64,000 nucleotides of DNA. Origin: Ardenticatenales bacterium. GTDB lineage: Bacteria > Chloroflexota > Anaerolineae > Ardenticatenales > Ardenticatenaceae. Each line of letters begins with the position of its first letter. The stretch's first letter is position 1. The stretch lies in NCBI GenBank assembly GCA_020634795.1, contig JACKAZ010000013.1:1-64000 (forward strand). Reading direction: 5' to 3'. The notes under the pieces were generated by a model. That model ran no database searches. It saw only the letters and a list, made by a program, of their open reading frames with translations, and was not told the DNA's origin. Below, piece after piece: positions 15,532 to 24,351 of this stretch. The position numbers and the translations under genes were made by a program.

Positions 15532-16679
15532 CCCCCCCCCAACCGCTCGATAATCGTTGCGGTCGCCATGCCGTGGCCGATGCACATCACCTGGAGGCCC
15601 AACGTGCCGTCCGTCGCCTCCAGCCCGGCCACCATCTTTGCCATCAGCCCCGCACCCGTTGCGCCCAGCGGGTGGCCGTGGGCAATCGCGCCGCCCCACG
15701 GGTTGACCCGGCTCATGTCGGCGTCCAACTCCCGCGCCCATGCCAAGACGACCGTGGCAAAGGCTTCGTTGATCTCGATCCAATCGAGGTCGGCCATCGT
15801 CAGCCCGGCACGGCGCAGCGCCTCGCGCGTGGCGGGCACCACCCCCATCAATTGCAGCGTCGGGTCGCTGCCCACCACCACCCGCGCCAGAAAGCGAGCT
15901 TTGGCCCGCAGCCCATCCGCCGCTACCCGTGACCGTTCGCCCACTAACAGCGCCGAGGCCCCGTCCGAGAGTTGGCTGCTGTTGCCCGCCGTCACCACGC
16001 CCCCTTCGCTCCGGAAAACGGGACGCAGTCCGGCCATCGCCACGGGGTCGATCTGCTCGCGCACGCCCTCGTCCACTCGCACCGTGATCGGGGCCCCCTC
16101 GCCGTCGTGGCCCGCCGTGGGCAGCAGCTCGGCCGTGGGACGGGCGGCGACCGCGCGTCGATGGCTCTCGGCGGAGAAGTCGTCGATCGCCGTGCGACTC
16201 AACCCCCATCGCTCGGCAATCCGTTCGGCACTTTCGCCCTGGTGGATCAGTTCGTGACGGGCGTGGAGCGCGGGATTCAGCCGCTCAAAACCGCCCCCGA
16301 TGTCGCTGAACATGGGGACGCGACTCATGCTCTCGACACCGCCACCGATGGCATAGGCCATGTCGCCAGCGGCCACCGCTTGGGCCGCGCCATGGAGCGC
16401 CTGCTGGCTGGAGCCGCACATCCGGTTGAGCGTCATGGCGGGCACATCGACGGGCAGCTTGGAAAGGAGCAGCGCCAACCGGCCCACGTTTGCCCCCTGT
16501 TCGCCCATCTGCGTGACACTGCCACACTGCACATCGCCCACCGCGTCGGGCGGCAGCCCCGCGCGTTCAAGCAGCCCGTCCAAAGCGTGGGCCAACAGGG
16601 CGTCTGGTCGAATATGGCGCAGTTGGCCCCCGCGCCGTCCAAAGGGCGTCCGCACGGCCTCTACGATAACCGCTTCCAT
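15522..16679 (-). CDS. acetyl-CoA C-acyltransferase (thiolase)
   Basis: A 385-residue thiolase that makes or cleaves 3-ketoacyl-CoA. The acyl-enzyme cysteine is C88 in NRMCGSSQQA. The conserved NEAF lies at 304-307, the catalytic His at 336 in GGAIAHGHPLGATG and the general acid/base C366 in MCIGHG. The length fits the AtoB/FadA group; which direction it runs in vivo is not decidable. The last codons read through a poly-G tract, and the TGA comes from the nonamer repeat array. No other beta-oxidation genes are adjacent. Confidence 0.94.
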   Translation of the reverse strand: MEAVIVEAVRTPFGRRGGQLRHIRPDALLAHALDGLLERAGLPPDAVGDVQCGSVTQMGEQGANVGRLALLLSKLPVDVPAMTLNRMCGSSQQALHGAAQAVAAGDMAYAIGGGVESMSRVPMFSDIGGGFERLNPALHARHELIHQGESAERIAERWGLSRTAIDDFSAESHRRAVAARPTAELLPTAGHDGEGAPITVRVDEGVREQIDPVAMAGLRPVFRSEGGVVTAGNSSQLSDGASALLVGERSRVAADGLRAKARFLARVVVGSDPTLQLMGVVPATREALRRAGLTMADLDWIEINEAFATVVLAWARELDADMSRVNPWGGAIAHGHPLGATGAGLMAKMVAGLEATDGTLGLQVMCIGHGMATATIIERLGGGVL

Positions 16680-16874
16680 GGTTCTTCTTTCTAGTCGTTG
16701 GACGAAGGAGTTAGAACTTAGTACAGCTTGCTCTCACCTGGTACCGCCAAGATGGAGCTGGCGGTATGCAGGGCCATTCCCCTCACCGGTCGTTGGCATC
16801 GCACTATACGACAGCAAGACGGAGAAAGAGGGCGCGACGTCATCCCATTCTCCATGCGCCATGCCTCACTCGCC

Positions 16875-19250
16875 CTACCGCTGCAACGTCGGCGCAAAGG
16901 CCTCGCCATCCCAGAGCCACAATTCGTCGTTCGTTTCGGGGTCAACCCAGCGCAGGCGCAGCGTGGTTTGCGCGGCTTCCACGCCGTCGGGCAACGGCAA
17001 TGTCCATGACGACCCGTAGCGTTCGCCGGGCTGCCAGAGCAAGGTGCCGACGTTGCCATCCGGCGCGCCCTGCGCCTCGGCCAGCACCGCGCCATCGCTG
17101 TCCACGCGCTGCACCACCACGCTGTAGTAGCGTGGCAACGGGCCGTCGCTGCGCCAGTGTAACGCCACCGTCTCGCCCTCCCATGTGACCTCGTCCAGCG
17201 CCACCGGCAACAAGGTGGGGGGCGGCCCAGCTTCTTCGCTCACCACCACCTGCTGCGACAGCTCGAAGGGGTCGTTGGGCGGCAATGTGCCGCTCACGGT
17301 CAACGTCCAATCGCCCGCAGGGGGCGTGTCGATCAGCACCGGCAGCGGCGCGACCCACTCAGTGATCAGCGGCAACGGCACCGAGACGCGCTGCTCGGCC
17401 AACGGCGAGACACCGTTGGCCCCCGTCCACCGCACAATAACCGCCAGCGGCCCGCGCGAGAGCGGGACGTAGACCGTAGTTGGACGCAGAATCAGCGGGA
17501 CGGTGACGCGCTGGTTTGCCGGTAGGGTGGTGAGCGGCAACTGTTCGGAGGGGCGCGTGCTGACGAGTGGGCCGACAGCGAGGATGCGGTCGCTGCCGAT
17601 CCGCGTCAGTTCGACCACCCCCGCTGGCAGCGGCGCCGCCATGCGTGCCATTTGTTCCGCGTTCAGGTCGGCCTCGTGGATGACCACGTAACGCACGCCG
17701 AGGCCCCGCAGCAGCCGCGCCGACCGTTCCGAGGGAAAGGGCCGCATCTCCCGTGCGAAATCGCCGTGGCGCGTCGGCACGTAGCCGCTGTAGCCATCCG
17801 GGGTGGTATGCCAATGCTGGGTCGAGAAGAACTGCGCCTCCAGCAAACGGGACTGTTCCCACGCTTGGCGCGGGCTATCGGCGGTCGCGGTGGGCCGTTC
17901 GGCCACCAGCGGCAGCTCGACGATGCGGGTCGGCGGCTGTTCGTCGAGCCAGGCCAACGCGGGGAAGGGTGCGGGCGCTTCGATCAGCCGCAGCGGGGCG
18001 GGGGAGAATTCGACGAGGAGCAAGGCGAAGGCCAACAACGACCACCACCAGCGGCGCAGCCGTGCCAGCGCGATGGCGCTCAGCACGGCGAGGGCCAAGG
18101 TGAGCAGCACGGCCCAGCGCACGGGCGCGCGGATCGCGTCGAAGCCCGGCAGATGGTCGAGTAAGAGGCGGTAGGGCAACGGCCACGTGGTCGGTTCGTT
18201 CGCCACCATCGTGAAGGTCGGCCCAAAAGAGAGCAACAGCCCGCTCAGCCCGATCAGCAGCCAGAGCCAACGGCGGCCCCCCCGCCCCCAAAGCAGGGCG
18301 ACCAGCGCCAAGACTACCAGCGTCAGGCCGGGGAAGAGGCTGCTGGGCGGGCAACAAAGGCCGTGAGTGTAATAGTTGTCGGCGGTCAACGGTCCCCAAA
18401 AGTGGGTCAATGCGGGCGCGTAACGGTAACTTTGGAGCGAGGCGCTGAACTGTTCGTTGAGCGCTCGACTCCAGCCCGCGCCGAGGGTGCGCTGCACCTC
18501 GAAGTAGGGCTGCGCGACCACGATCAACACGGCTCCGACCGCCAACGCCGCCATCCCGCCTGCGGCCACCGCCTTTGGCGACAGCCGACCGCGCCATAGC
18601 CCCCAGCCCGCCGCATAAAGGACGCAAGCCGCAGCGCTGAAGAGGGCGCTGTAAAAGCTGGCCAGCGCTTGCAGCAGCAGAAAGAAGGTAAAGAGCAACA
18701 GATCGCGCCACCAGCGCCGCCCGGTCGTGGTGCTGCGGAGCAAGCGGTCGAGGTAGATCATTGCCAGCGGCAGCCAGCCGAAGGCCAGCAGTTGCACTTG
18801 GCTGATCTGCCCGATGCGGTAGGGCGCCCAAGCGAAAGCGAGGGCCGCCACCAGCGCCGCCCCGCGATGACCGGTCAGATAGAGCGCCAGCAGGTAGCCA
18901 CCAAGCGCCGTCGTGAAGAAGACGAGCAGAAAGGCGAGGTTGTGGCTCAGCAGGGCGTTGTCAAAGGCATAGTGGACGGGAAGAATGAGCGCCGTGACGC
19001 TGAAGAGCGTTTCGCTGAAGGCCAGTGCGTTGCCCTGCGGAAAGAAAATGTTGGCATCGTAGAGCGCGCGCGGGTCGAGCAGCAGTTGTCGCGCTTCCCA
19101 CGCCATGATCCATGAATTGAGCAACGGATCCTGTCGGTCCACGCTGTGCGTTGCCAGATTCAGCGGCAGGGGCCAGGTCAGCAACAGCGTGAGGGCCACG
19201 AGGAGGAGCAACGGAAGCCAACGGGAACGCGTGGCGAAATACTCAGTCAT
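16875..19250 (-). CDS. large GT-C/YfhO-like membrane protein with a C-terminal soluble domain
   Basis: About 791 residues. Roughly the first 430 form a polytopic membrane region starting WLPLLLLVALTLLLTWPL. A periplasmic loop has DPLLNSWIMAWEARQLLLDP and FFPQGNALAFSETL, a pattern of GT-C-type glycosyltransferases and YfhO-like proteins. The C-terminal 350 residues are soluble and beta-rich, ending near VDPETNDELWLWDGEAFAP. It is probably a membrane sugar transferase for cell-surface polymers. The start could also be eight codons upstream at 19274; neither has a clear ribosome-binding site. Exact family uncertain. Confidence 0.7.
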   Translation of the reverse strand: MTEYFATRSRWLPLLLLVALTLLLTWPLPLNLATHSVDRQDPLLNSWIMAWEARQLLLDPRALYDANIFFPQGNALAFSETLFSVTALILPVHYAFDNALLSHNLAFLLVFFTTALGGYLLALYLTGHRGAALVAALAFAWAPYRIGQISQVQLLAFGWLPLAMIYLDRLLRSTTTGRRWWRDLLLFTFFLLLQALASFYSALFSAAACVLYAAGWGLWRGRLSPKAVAAGGMAALAVGAVLIVVAQPYFEVQRTLGAGWSRALNEQFSASLQSYRYAPALTHFWGPLTADNYYTHGLCCPPSSLFPGLTLVVLALVALLWGRGGRRWLWLLIGLSGLLLSFGPTFTMVANEPTTWPLPYRLLLDHLPGFDAIRAPVRWAVLLTLALAVLSAIALARLRRWWWSLLAFALLLVEFSPAPLRLIEAPAPFPALAWLDEQPPTRIVELPLVAERPTATADSPRQAWEQSRLLEAQFFSTQHWHTTPDGYSGYVPTRHGDFAREMRPFPSERSARLLRGLGVRYVVIHEADLNAEQMARMAAPLPAGVVELTRIGSDRILAVGPLVSTRPSEQLPLTTLPANQRVTVPLILRPTTVYVPLSRGPLAVIVRWTGANGVSPLAEQRVSVPLPLITEWVAPLPVLIDTPPAGDWTLTVSGTLPPNDPFELSQQVVVSEEAGPPPTLLPVALDEVTWEGETVALHWRSDGPLPRYYSVVVQRVDSDGAVLAEAQGAPDGNVGTLLWQPGERYGSSWTLPLPDGVEAAQTTLRLRWVDPETNDELWLWDGEAFAPTLQR

Positions 19251-19283
19251 AGGGAGCGATTTTACGAATGGCATCCCAAAATC

Positions 19284-19312
19284 AAAAGAGCGACCCCGCT
19301 GGATCGCTCTTT
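19284..19312 (-). terminator. terminator of the cysteine-rich protein gene
   Basis: Inverted arms AAAGAGCGA and TCGCTCTTT around a ten-base loop, followed on the minus strand by a T-rich stretch. It sits about 20 bases after the stop codon at 19333. Confidence 0.7.
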
Positions 19313-19332
19313 GTAATGTTTTGCGCCCGTGA

Positions 19333-19686
19333 TTAGGCGGCCAACTCGATGTCGTCTAGCATGACGATGGTGTTATGGGTGATGAACTTGTCAACCGCCT
19401 CCATCGCTTGGCTGTACGACCCCATCACTTCGTTGATGGAGGATTTTTCGTTGCGCACCGCTCGTTGCGAGCAAATGGTACAACCCAGATTTGCTTTGTA
19501 GCTCGTGCAGCGCATACAGCCACAAACTCGCACCATCATCAATTGAAAAGCCAGACTTTCCGCCGCCGTCTCGGGTAATTCAGCAATGCGTTCGACCAAC
19601 TGTGTCCACGTCTCTTCATCGCGCATGTTCCGGAGGGCCGGCACACTGTCATGGGGAAATAGAAACGGAGTATGATCGGAGAACAT
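19333..19686 (-). CDS. small cysteine-rich protein of unknown function
   Basis: About 117 residues. A cluster of five cysteines, C55, C57, C60, C69 and C72 (VCGCMRCTSY...GCTICSQ), suggests a bound metal or a redox site. The rest is helical and acidic, ending in VMLDDIELAA. There is no signal peptide or membrane segment. The ATG at 19686 follows AAGAAAGG; a GTG three codons upstream is possible. The gene is monocistronic, with its own promoter, a leader with a terminator hairpin, and a 3' terminator. I do not recognise the family. Confidence 0.7.
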   Translation of the reverse strand: MFSDHTPFLFPHDSVPALRNMRDEETWTQLVERIAELPETAAESLAFQLMMVRVCGCMRCTSYKANLGCTICSQRAVRNEKSSINEVMGSYSQAMEAVDKFITHNTIVMLDDIELAA

Positions 19687-19752
19687 AGCTTCCACTACCT
19701 TTCTTGGGAACTTGAGGTGGACAGTTGATGGCGGGGGTCGGGTTGAGGCAAC

Positions 19753-19786
19753 AAAAAAGACGTGGGCAGCCCCCGCTGCTCACGCC
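19753..19786 (-). terminator. leader terminator hairpin (candidate attenuator)
   Basis: On the minus strand a 12-base-pair stem (GGCGTGAGCAGC with GCTGCCCACGTC, one mismatch and one G-U pair) with a GGGG loop is followed by six T. It lies between the promoter at 19897-19925 and the cysteine-rich gene, so it would stop transcription in the leader unless relieved. Confidence 0.7.
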
Positions 19787-19851
19787 TTAAGCCGACAGAT
19801 TCGATGACAACTCGCTGAAATCGCTTGGTCAAGCTGGCCATTGTCATTCAT
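19780..19851 (-). CDS. putative 23-residue leader peptide with a SCHRICR motif
   Basis: Inside the leader transcript an ATG opens a 23-codon frame ending ISASCHRICRLKA, with TGA in the 5' arm of the terminator hairpin. Two Cys codons stand close to the stop. Actinobacterial sulfur-gene leader peptides with similar HR-x-CR motifs are known; here the downstream gene is cysteine-rich. No strong ribosome-binding site is visible, so translation is uncertain. Confidence 0.4.
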   Translation of the reverse strand: MNDNGQLDQAISASCHRICRLKA

Positions 19852-19896
19852 AAGTGGACGTATCTTTAAACCTGTTGGCTTGTGATTGATGTCACT

Positions 19897-19925
19897 AGTG
19901 TACCACGCCCCGCCCATTCTGTCAA
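19897..19925 (-). promoter_or_regulatory. sigma70 promoter of the leader and cysteine-rich gene
   Basis: On the minus strand, a consensus TTGACA (19920-19925), a 17-base spacer and TACACT (19897-19902). Transcription would start near 19890, giving a leader of about 200 bases before the ATG at 19686. Confidence 0.7.
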
Positions 19926-20018
19926 AGGTTTTCAACAATTATGAGTAGAGGATGAGAAAATTGACAGAGCGCAGCGCTCCAATGATCGCGGAGTTCCGAC
20001 CCCCGCAGTCAAGGTGGA

Positions 20019-21824
20019 CTACCCCCGCGCAAAGATATTGCGATAGGCGGGCGAACTTGCCAGCAGCCCGTCATGGGTGCCACAGCCCACGATCTGGCCC
20101 TGTCGCAACACCAAAATGCGGTCGGCACGCCGAATCTGCGAGAGGCGGTGGGTGATCAGGATCGTGGTGCGCCCCGCCGAAGCCGCTTCAATCGCTTGCT
20201 GGATGCGATCCTCGGTCGCGCTGTCGATCGCGCTGGTCGAATCGTCCAACACCAAGATGGCAGGCTCGGTGAGGAAGGCGCGGGCCAACGCCAAGCGCTG
20301 ACGCTGCCCGCCGGAGAGGCGGACGCCCCGTTCCCCGATCTGCGTCTGGTAGCCGTCCGGCATCGCCATGATGAAATCGTGGGCTTGGGCCGCGCGGGCC
20401 GCCGCTTCCACTTGGGCGAGTGTCGCGTCGGGTCGTCCAAAGCGGATGTTGTCGGCCACGGAACGACTGAAAAGGAAGATATCCTGCTCGATGATCGAGA
20501 TCTGGCGGCGGAGTGCGGCCAACTGCCAGTCGCGCACATCCACCCCATCGACACGGATCGCCCCCGCTTCCACATCGTAGGTGCGGTTGAGGAGCTTGGC
20601 GATCGTGCTTTTTCCCGCGCCAGTCTGACCCACCACCGCCAGCGTCTGACCCGCTGCAAGCGCAAAGGAGAGGTCGCCAAGGGCCGCGCCGCTGGACTGA
20701 ACGCCGTCCGGCGCTTCCGTTTCGTAGCTGAAGGTGACGTCGTCGAATTCCACGCGGCCCCGCATCGCTTCGGCATAGCCCCCCACATTGCGGTCCACGG
20801 CCCGTTCGTCCTCCATCAGCGCCAAAACGCGGCGGGCGCTGGAAACGCCCGAGGAGAGCTGGGAATAGGCCAGCAGCGAGGTGAAGACCGGAAAGCCGTA
20901 GAGTGACATCAGCCCCTGATAGGCGACCACGGCGCCCAACGTGATGCTCCCCGACCGATAGAGGGCGACCGAATGCAAGAGTGCGGTCGCTTGGGCGATG
21001 CCGAGCAGCAGCAGCGGCAAGAAGCGGGCCTCCAATTCGCCCTGCGCCACAAACGCGTTGCGGACCGCGGCGGTGAAGCGCTCGAAGCGGCCGATCTCGC
21101 GTGGTTCCTGCACCGCGCCCTTCACGGTTGCGATCCCCTCGATGGCTTGGGTCAGCACGCTGTTCATCCGTCCGAAGCTTTCGCGCACCTCGCTGGTGAC
21201 GACGTTGAGCTGGCCGAGGTAGCGGCGCAGTACCAGCGCGTAGGCGACGGTGAACCAGATCGGCGTCAGCAAGAGGGCGGGGTGGTAGGCGGGCGCAAAC
21301 AGGAGGGGTTGGATCAGGAACATGCCGGAGCCGATCACCAAATTGAGACCGGGGGTGATCATCAGGGCCAGTTCGTGGACATCGTTGGTGGCACGGGCCA
21401 TCATCTCGCCACTGGGGTAGGAATCGTGGAACTGCATGCTTTTGCCGAGCAGCACGCCGTACAGCTCGTCCCGCGCGTCCCGTTCCAGCCGCTGGCCGAG
21501 CAGCTCGCTGCCGAAATTGCGCCCCAATTGAAGGACACTCCGCACCAGTTGGCTGATCACCAGCCAGACGCAGGCCATGACAAGGCCGCGGATGTCGGGG
21601 GTGGCACGGTTAATCGCGTCGAAGGCTTGGCCGCTGTAGACGGAGAGCATCGCGGCCAGTGCGCCGTTGCCGTAGGCGCCGATCAGCACCATCAGGATGG
21701 GGATTTTCTGCCGCCGAAGGTGGGAGATGATCCAGCGCACCGGCCCGCGCCGATCGCTCTCCCACGGGTGCGAAACGACGAATTCGCTCGTCGCACCCCG
21801 TCCATTGAGGGAGGGAGTTGTCAT
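20019..21824 (-). CDS. ABC exporter half-transporter (fused membrane and ATPase domains)
   Basis: The 601-residue protein has an N-terminal six-helix type I exporter domain (about residues 35-335) and a C-terminal nucleotide-binding domain. Motifs are Walker A GQTGAGKST at 399-407, Q-loop IIEQDIF, signature LSGGQRQR at 503-510, Walker B ILVLDD at 523-528, and the H-loop in ITHRLSQ. The residue after Walker B is D, not the catalytic E (LDDSTSAID), as in the degenerate half of heterodimeric exporters, but no partner gene adjoins. It may export lipid, drug or peptide. Substrate unknown. Confidence 0.92.
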   Translation of the reverse strand: MTTPSLNGRGATSEFVVSHPWESDRRGPVRWIISHLRRQKIPILMVLIGAYGNGALAAMLSVYSGQAFDAINRATPDIRGLVMACVWLVISQLVRSVLQLGRNFGSELLGQRLERDARDELYGVLLGKSMQFHDSYPSGEMMARATNDVHELALMITPGLNLVIGSGMFLIQPLLFAPAYHPALLLTPIWFTVAYALVLRRYLGQLNVVTSEVRESFGRMNSVLTQAIEGIATVKGAVQEPREIGRFERFTAAVRNAFVAQGELEARFLPLLLLGIAQATALLHSVALYRSGSITLGAVVAYQGLMSLYGFPVFTSLLAYSQLSSGVSSARRVLALMEDERAVDRNVGGYAEAMRGRVEFDDVTFSYETEAPDGVQSSGAALGDLSFALAAGQTLAVVGQTGAGKSTIAKLLNRTYDVEAGAIRVDGVDVRDWQLAALRRQISIIEQDIFLFSRSVADNIRFGRPDATLAQVEAAARAAQAHDFIMAMPDGYQTQIGERGVRLSGGQRQRLALARAFLTEPAILVLDDSTSAIDSATEDRIQQAIEAASAGRTTILITHRLSQIRRADRILVLRQGQIVGCGTHDGLLASSPAYRNIFARG

Positions 21825-22482
21825 GGGTAACGCCTTGTCGTACTATCATCATAGCTATTTGCATGCAAGGGGATAAGCGTAGCGGGATGTAGCGGAATGG
21901 CAAGCGTCCGACCCATGAAGTGGCATCATACATCTTCGCCCAGGTTCGTTGCAAGGGCCGCCACATTGACGATCGGCCGCCACCCATGTCAATCCCAGCG
22001 GAGATTTTTTGCCCCCAAAAGCGCTCGCTTCTCACGTTCGCCTGATGTACCATGCGACGAAGGGTGGAGAGACGGGATCAGTGAGCGCGGCTTGAACCAA
22101 CCCTCACCGATCATGAGCGGTCGCGGCTCCTCGTTGCGGAGCAGTTGTTGGTCGAGCAAGCCGCTTCGTTTCACCAAACGCTCACCCGATTCAGGAATCT
22201 CGCCGACTATCGCATGGCTCATGATGTGCCACCCGCGCGGTGGTGGTGGTATTGGGAGGTGCTGAGTGAACTTTCCCTTGAACAGCCAGCGATGTCCGTC
22301 CTATGTCATGGCGAGGGTAACAAGCCCCTAGTCATCCCTTTGCGCTCACTTCGTGGCCCCCGCGCCGGGCCACGCCCTGCCGCGTGGAGAATCGCTGAAT
22401 CGACAAGGCAAAAGCACCGTTCCGCACGCGGCCCGGCGTGGTGGCCCGGCGCCAAGGCGTGGCAAGATTCGGAGAATACATC
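21825..22482. other. intergenic stretch without a recognised feature
   Basis: Between the divergent ABC exporter and the zinc-ribbon gene. It contains a self-complementary TTGCATGCAA near 21860 and a GC-rich part near 22350-22460 with GCCCGGC repeats. Open frames here have no family resemblance and no ribosome-binding site. Promoters for both flanking genes must lie here but none stands out. Confidence 0.5.
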
Positions 22483-22974
22483 ATGAGGAAAAGAAGAAGA
22501 AGTGGCTTCGGCCATGGGGAACCGCGCTATCACCTTGCGTTCAACCCCTACCCGTCGCAACGTTTTACCAAATGTCCCCACTGCAGGGCAAACACTGGGC
22601 AGCGAAAGCTGCCGCTTCTAATCCACATCGACCAGGCGCAGATGGTGGCACTCAACTACACCAACCGCTACTGCAAGCACTGTGATCTGCTAATCGCCCA
22701 CAAAGACGAAGTCGAATCGTTGCTGACCGATCTCTTCGCGTCCGCAGCGCCAGAACTCGTGGGCAACGACTACCTCATTTTCGCCACGATGGAGAAGAAT
22801 GCATGGCGCGACAACATGCACTCGCCACGCGCTCCAATGGAGATGCTGGATCATATCCATGATTTCAAGAGCTACACCGAGCTGCGAATGACGCGGGGAG
22901 GCTGGTATCCAGAAGGCGTTGAACCACCAGAATGGACACCGCCCGCCTCCGAACGGTGGGTAAAAGAGAAGTAA
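22483..22974 (+). CDS. zinc-ribbon protein of unknown function
   Basis: A 163-residue basic protein with two CxxC pairs: CPHC near residue 31 and CKHC near residue 66, likely one zinc ribbon. It is followed by a helical segment KDEVESLLTDLF and an aromatic C-terminus (GGWYPEGVEPPEWTPP). The start is chosen because GGAG lies eight bases upstream of the ATG and the protein begins with a basic run MRKRRRSG. No operon partner. Function unknown. Confidence 0.65.
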   Translation: MRKRRRSGFGHGEPRYHLAFNPYPSQRFTKCPHCRANTGQRKLPLLIHIDQAQMVALNYTNRYCKHCDLLIAHKDEVESLLTDLFASAAPELVGNDYLIFATMEKNAWRDNMHSPRAPMEMLDHIHDFKSYTELRMTRGGWYPEGVEPPEWTPPASERWVKEK

Positions 22975-23182
22975 GCCACGCGATGGGGCACGGTGGCCCG
23001 ATCCTGCAGGGTGGTGATCCACAACAGGCCAAACGTTATGGACGACCCGCCGTGGTCGACCCTGCGACAGAAGCGGCTTTGTGACTACCCTCTGATGACG
23101 CAGAACCGCTGTTTTCGCCCCTCAATTTCGTTAATATGGGCTCAATAATGCCCGCACCAAAAGACCAAGGAGTGGAACCACC

Positions 23183-23680
23183 GTGAACAGAGAGATTCTC
23201 ATCCATCTATTCGAACACAACGCATGGGCCAACCAGCAGATCGTTGACGGCTGCCTCGCGCTCAGCGATGCGCAGCTCGATGCGAAGCCTGCCTCCGCCA
23301 CCATGGGGACGATTCGAGAGACGTTGCTCCATATCGCCTTTGCCCAACAACGCTACCTCAGCTACTTGACCGAACCGGACGCGGCCCGTCGTGCCACCGT
23401 CGCCCACGTCGACTGGGCGACGGTCGGCCCCTCCCTCGCGGCCAGCAGCCAGCGGTTAGTGGCCCTGCTGCAACAGGAACGGTCCCGAGCGACGATCGAG
23501 ACCGTAGATCAGCATCGGGTCGAACCGCGGGTGATCTGGCTGCAAGCGATCAACCACGCCACCGAACATCGGGAGCAGATCAAGAGCATGATGAGCGCGC
23601 TCGGTATCGAGCCGCCCGCCATCGACGGCTGGGATTTTGGCTTCGTTACCGGGGCACTGCGGCCCGTGCCGAGTGAGTAA
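23183..23680 (+). CDS. DinB-family protein
   Basis: 165 residues with the DinB/YfiT-like four-helix bundle. The metal-binding histidines are expected in the segments ETLLHIAFAQQRYL (near residue 49) and INHATEHREQIKSMM. The start is GTG behind AAGGAG. DinB-like proteins include thiol-S-transferases and damage-induced proteins, so a specific reaction cannot be given. A GNAT gene starts three bases after the stop, suggesting an operon. Confidence 0.85.
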   Translation: MNREILIHLFEHNAWANQQIVDGCLALSDAQLDAKPASATMGTIRETLLHIAFAQQRYLSYLTEPDAARRATVAHVDWATVGPSLAASSQRLVALLQQERSRATIETVDQHRVEPRVIWLQAINHATEHREQIKSMMSALGIEPPAIDGWDFGFVTGALRPVPSE

Positions 23681-23683
23681 GCG

Positions 23684-24193
23684 GTGATCATCCTTGAGAG
23701 TGAGCGCTTGATTCTACGCCACCAGCGGCTCGACGATCTGGAGGCGCTCTTCGCGCTCTATGCCGACCCCGACCTGCGACGCTACATCCCCGATGCGCCC
23801 ACCACCCTTGAGGAAACGCGCGAAGAGTTGGCCTGGCACCAGCACGGCCACGCCACGCGGCCCGAATTGGGGCTGTGGGCCACGATCCTGAAGGCAGATG
23901 GGACGTACCTCGGTCGCTGCGGCCTGCTGCCGTGGACACTCGATGGCCGAGAGGAGGTCGAAGTGGCGTTCTTGATCGCCAAATCCCACTGGGGCCGGGG
24001 CTTAGCGACGGAAGCGGCGCGGGCGATCCGCGACTACGCCTTCACGACCCTCGGCTTGCAACGGCTGATCTGCCTGATCGATCCCGCCAACCGTGGCTCG
24101 ATCCGCGTCGCCGAGAAGATCGGCATGACTTTTGAGCGCGCAGGGGAGGATGAGATGGGGCCGTTCTTGATCTATGCGATGGCGCGGAACTAG
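23684..24193 (+). CDS. GNAT N-acetyltransferase, RimJ/RimL type
   Basis: A 169-residue acetyl-CoA-dependent transferase. It starts with GTG and the typical ESERLILRHQRLDDLEALF strand. The acetyl-CoA loop is in SHWGRGLATEAARA, and the C-terminal NRGSIRVAEKIGMTFE pattern is that of RimJ/RimL proteins acting on protein N-termini or small amines. It lies directly after the DinB-like gene. Substrate unknown. Confidence 0.9.
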   Translation: MIILESERLILRHQRLDDLEALFALYADPDLRRYIPDAPTTLEETREELAWHQHGHATRPELGLWATILKADGTYLGRCGLLPWTLDGREEVEVAFLIAKSHWGRGLATEAARAIRDYAFTTLGLQRLICLIDPANRGSIRVAEKIGMTFERAGEDEMGPFLIYAMARN

Positions 24194-24299
24194 CGAATAG
24201 CGACTGGGTGGCTTTGATTTCAAGGAGTGCCATGCCGCCCATGCACAATTCCCCATCTTCATTCCCCGTGGTGCGCGAAGCGAGAACCGTCCCCCACCA

Positions 24300-24328
24300 A
24301 AAAGCCCCCGCCGGATGGCGAGGGCTTT
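24300..24328 (-). terminator. terminator of the groES-groEL operon
   Basis: On the minus strand AAAGCCCTCGCC and GGCGGGGGCTTT form a stem followed by TTTTGG. It lies about 25 bases after the groEL stop. Confidence 0.8.
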
Positions 24329-24351
24329 GAATTTTGGAGCGACGGGTCGGC

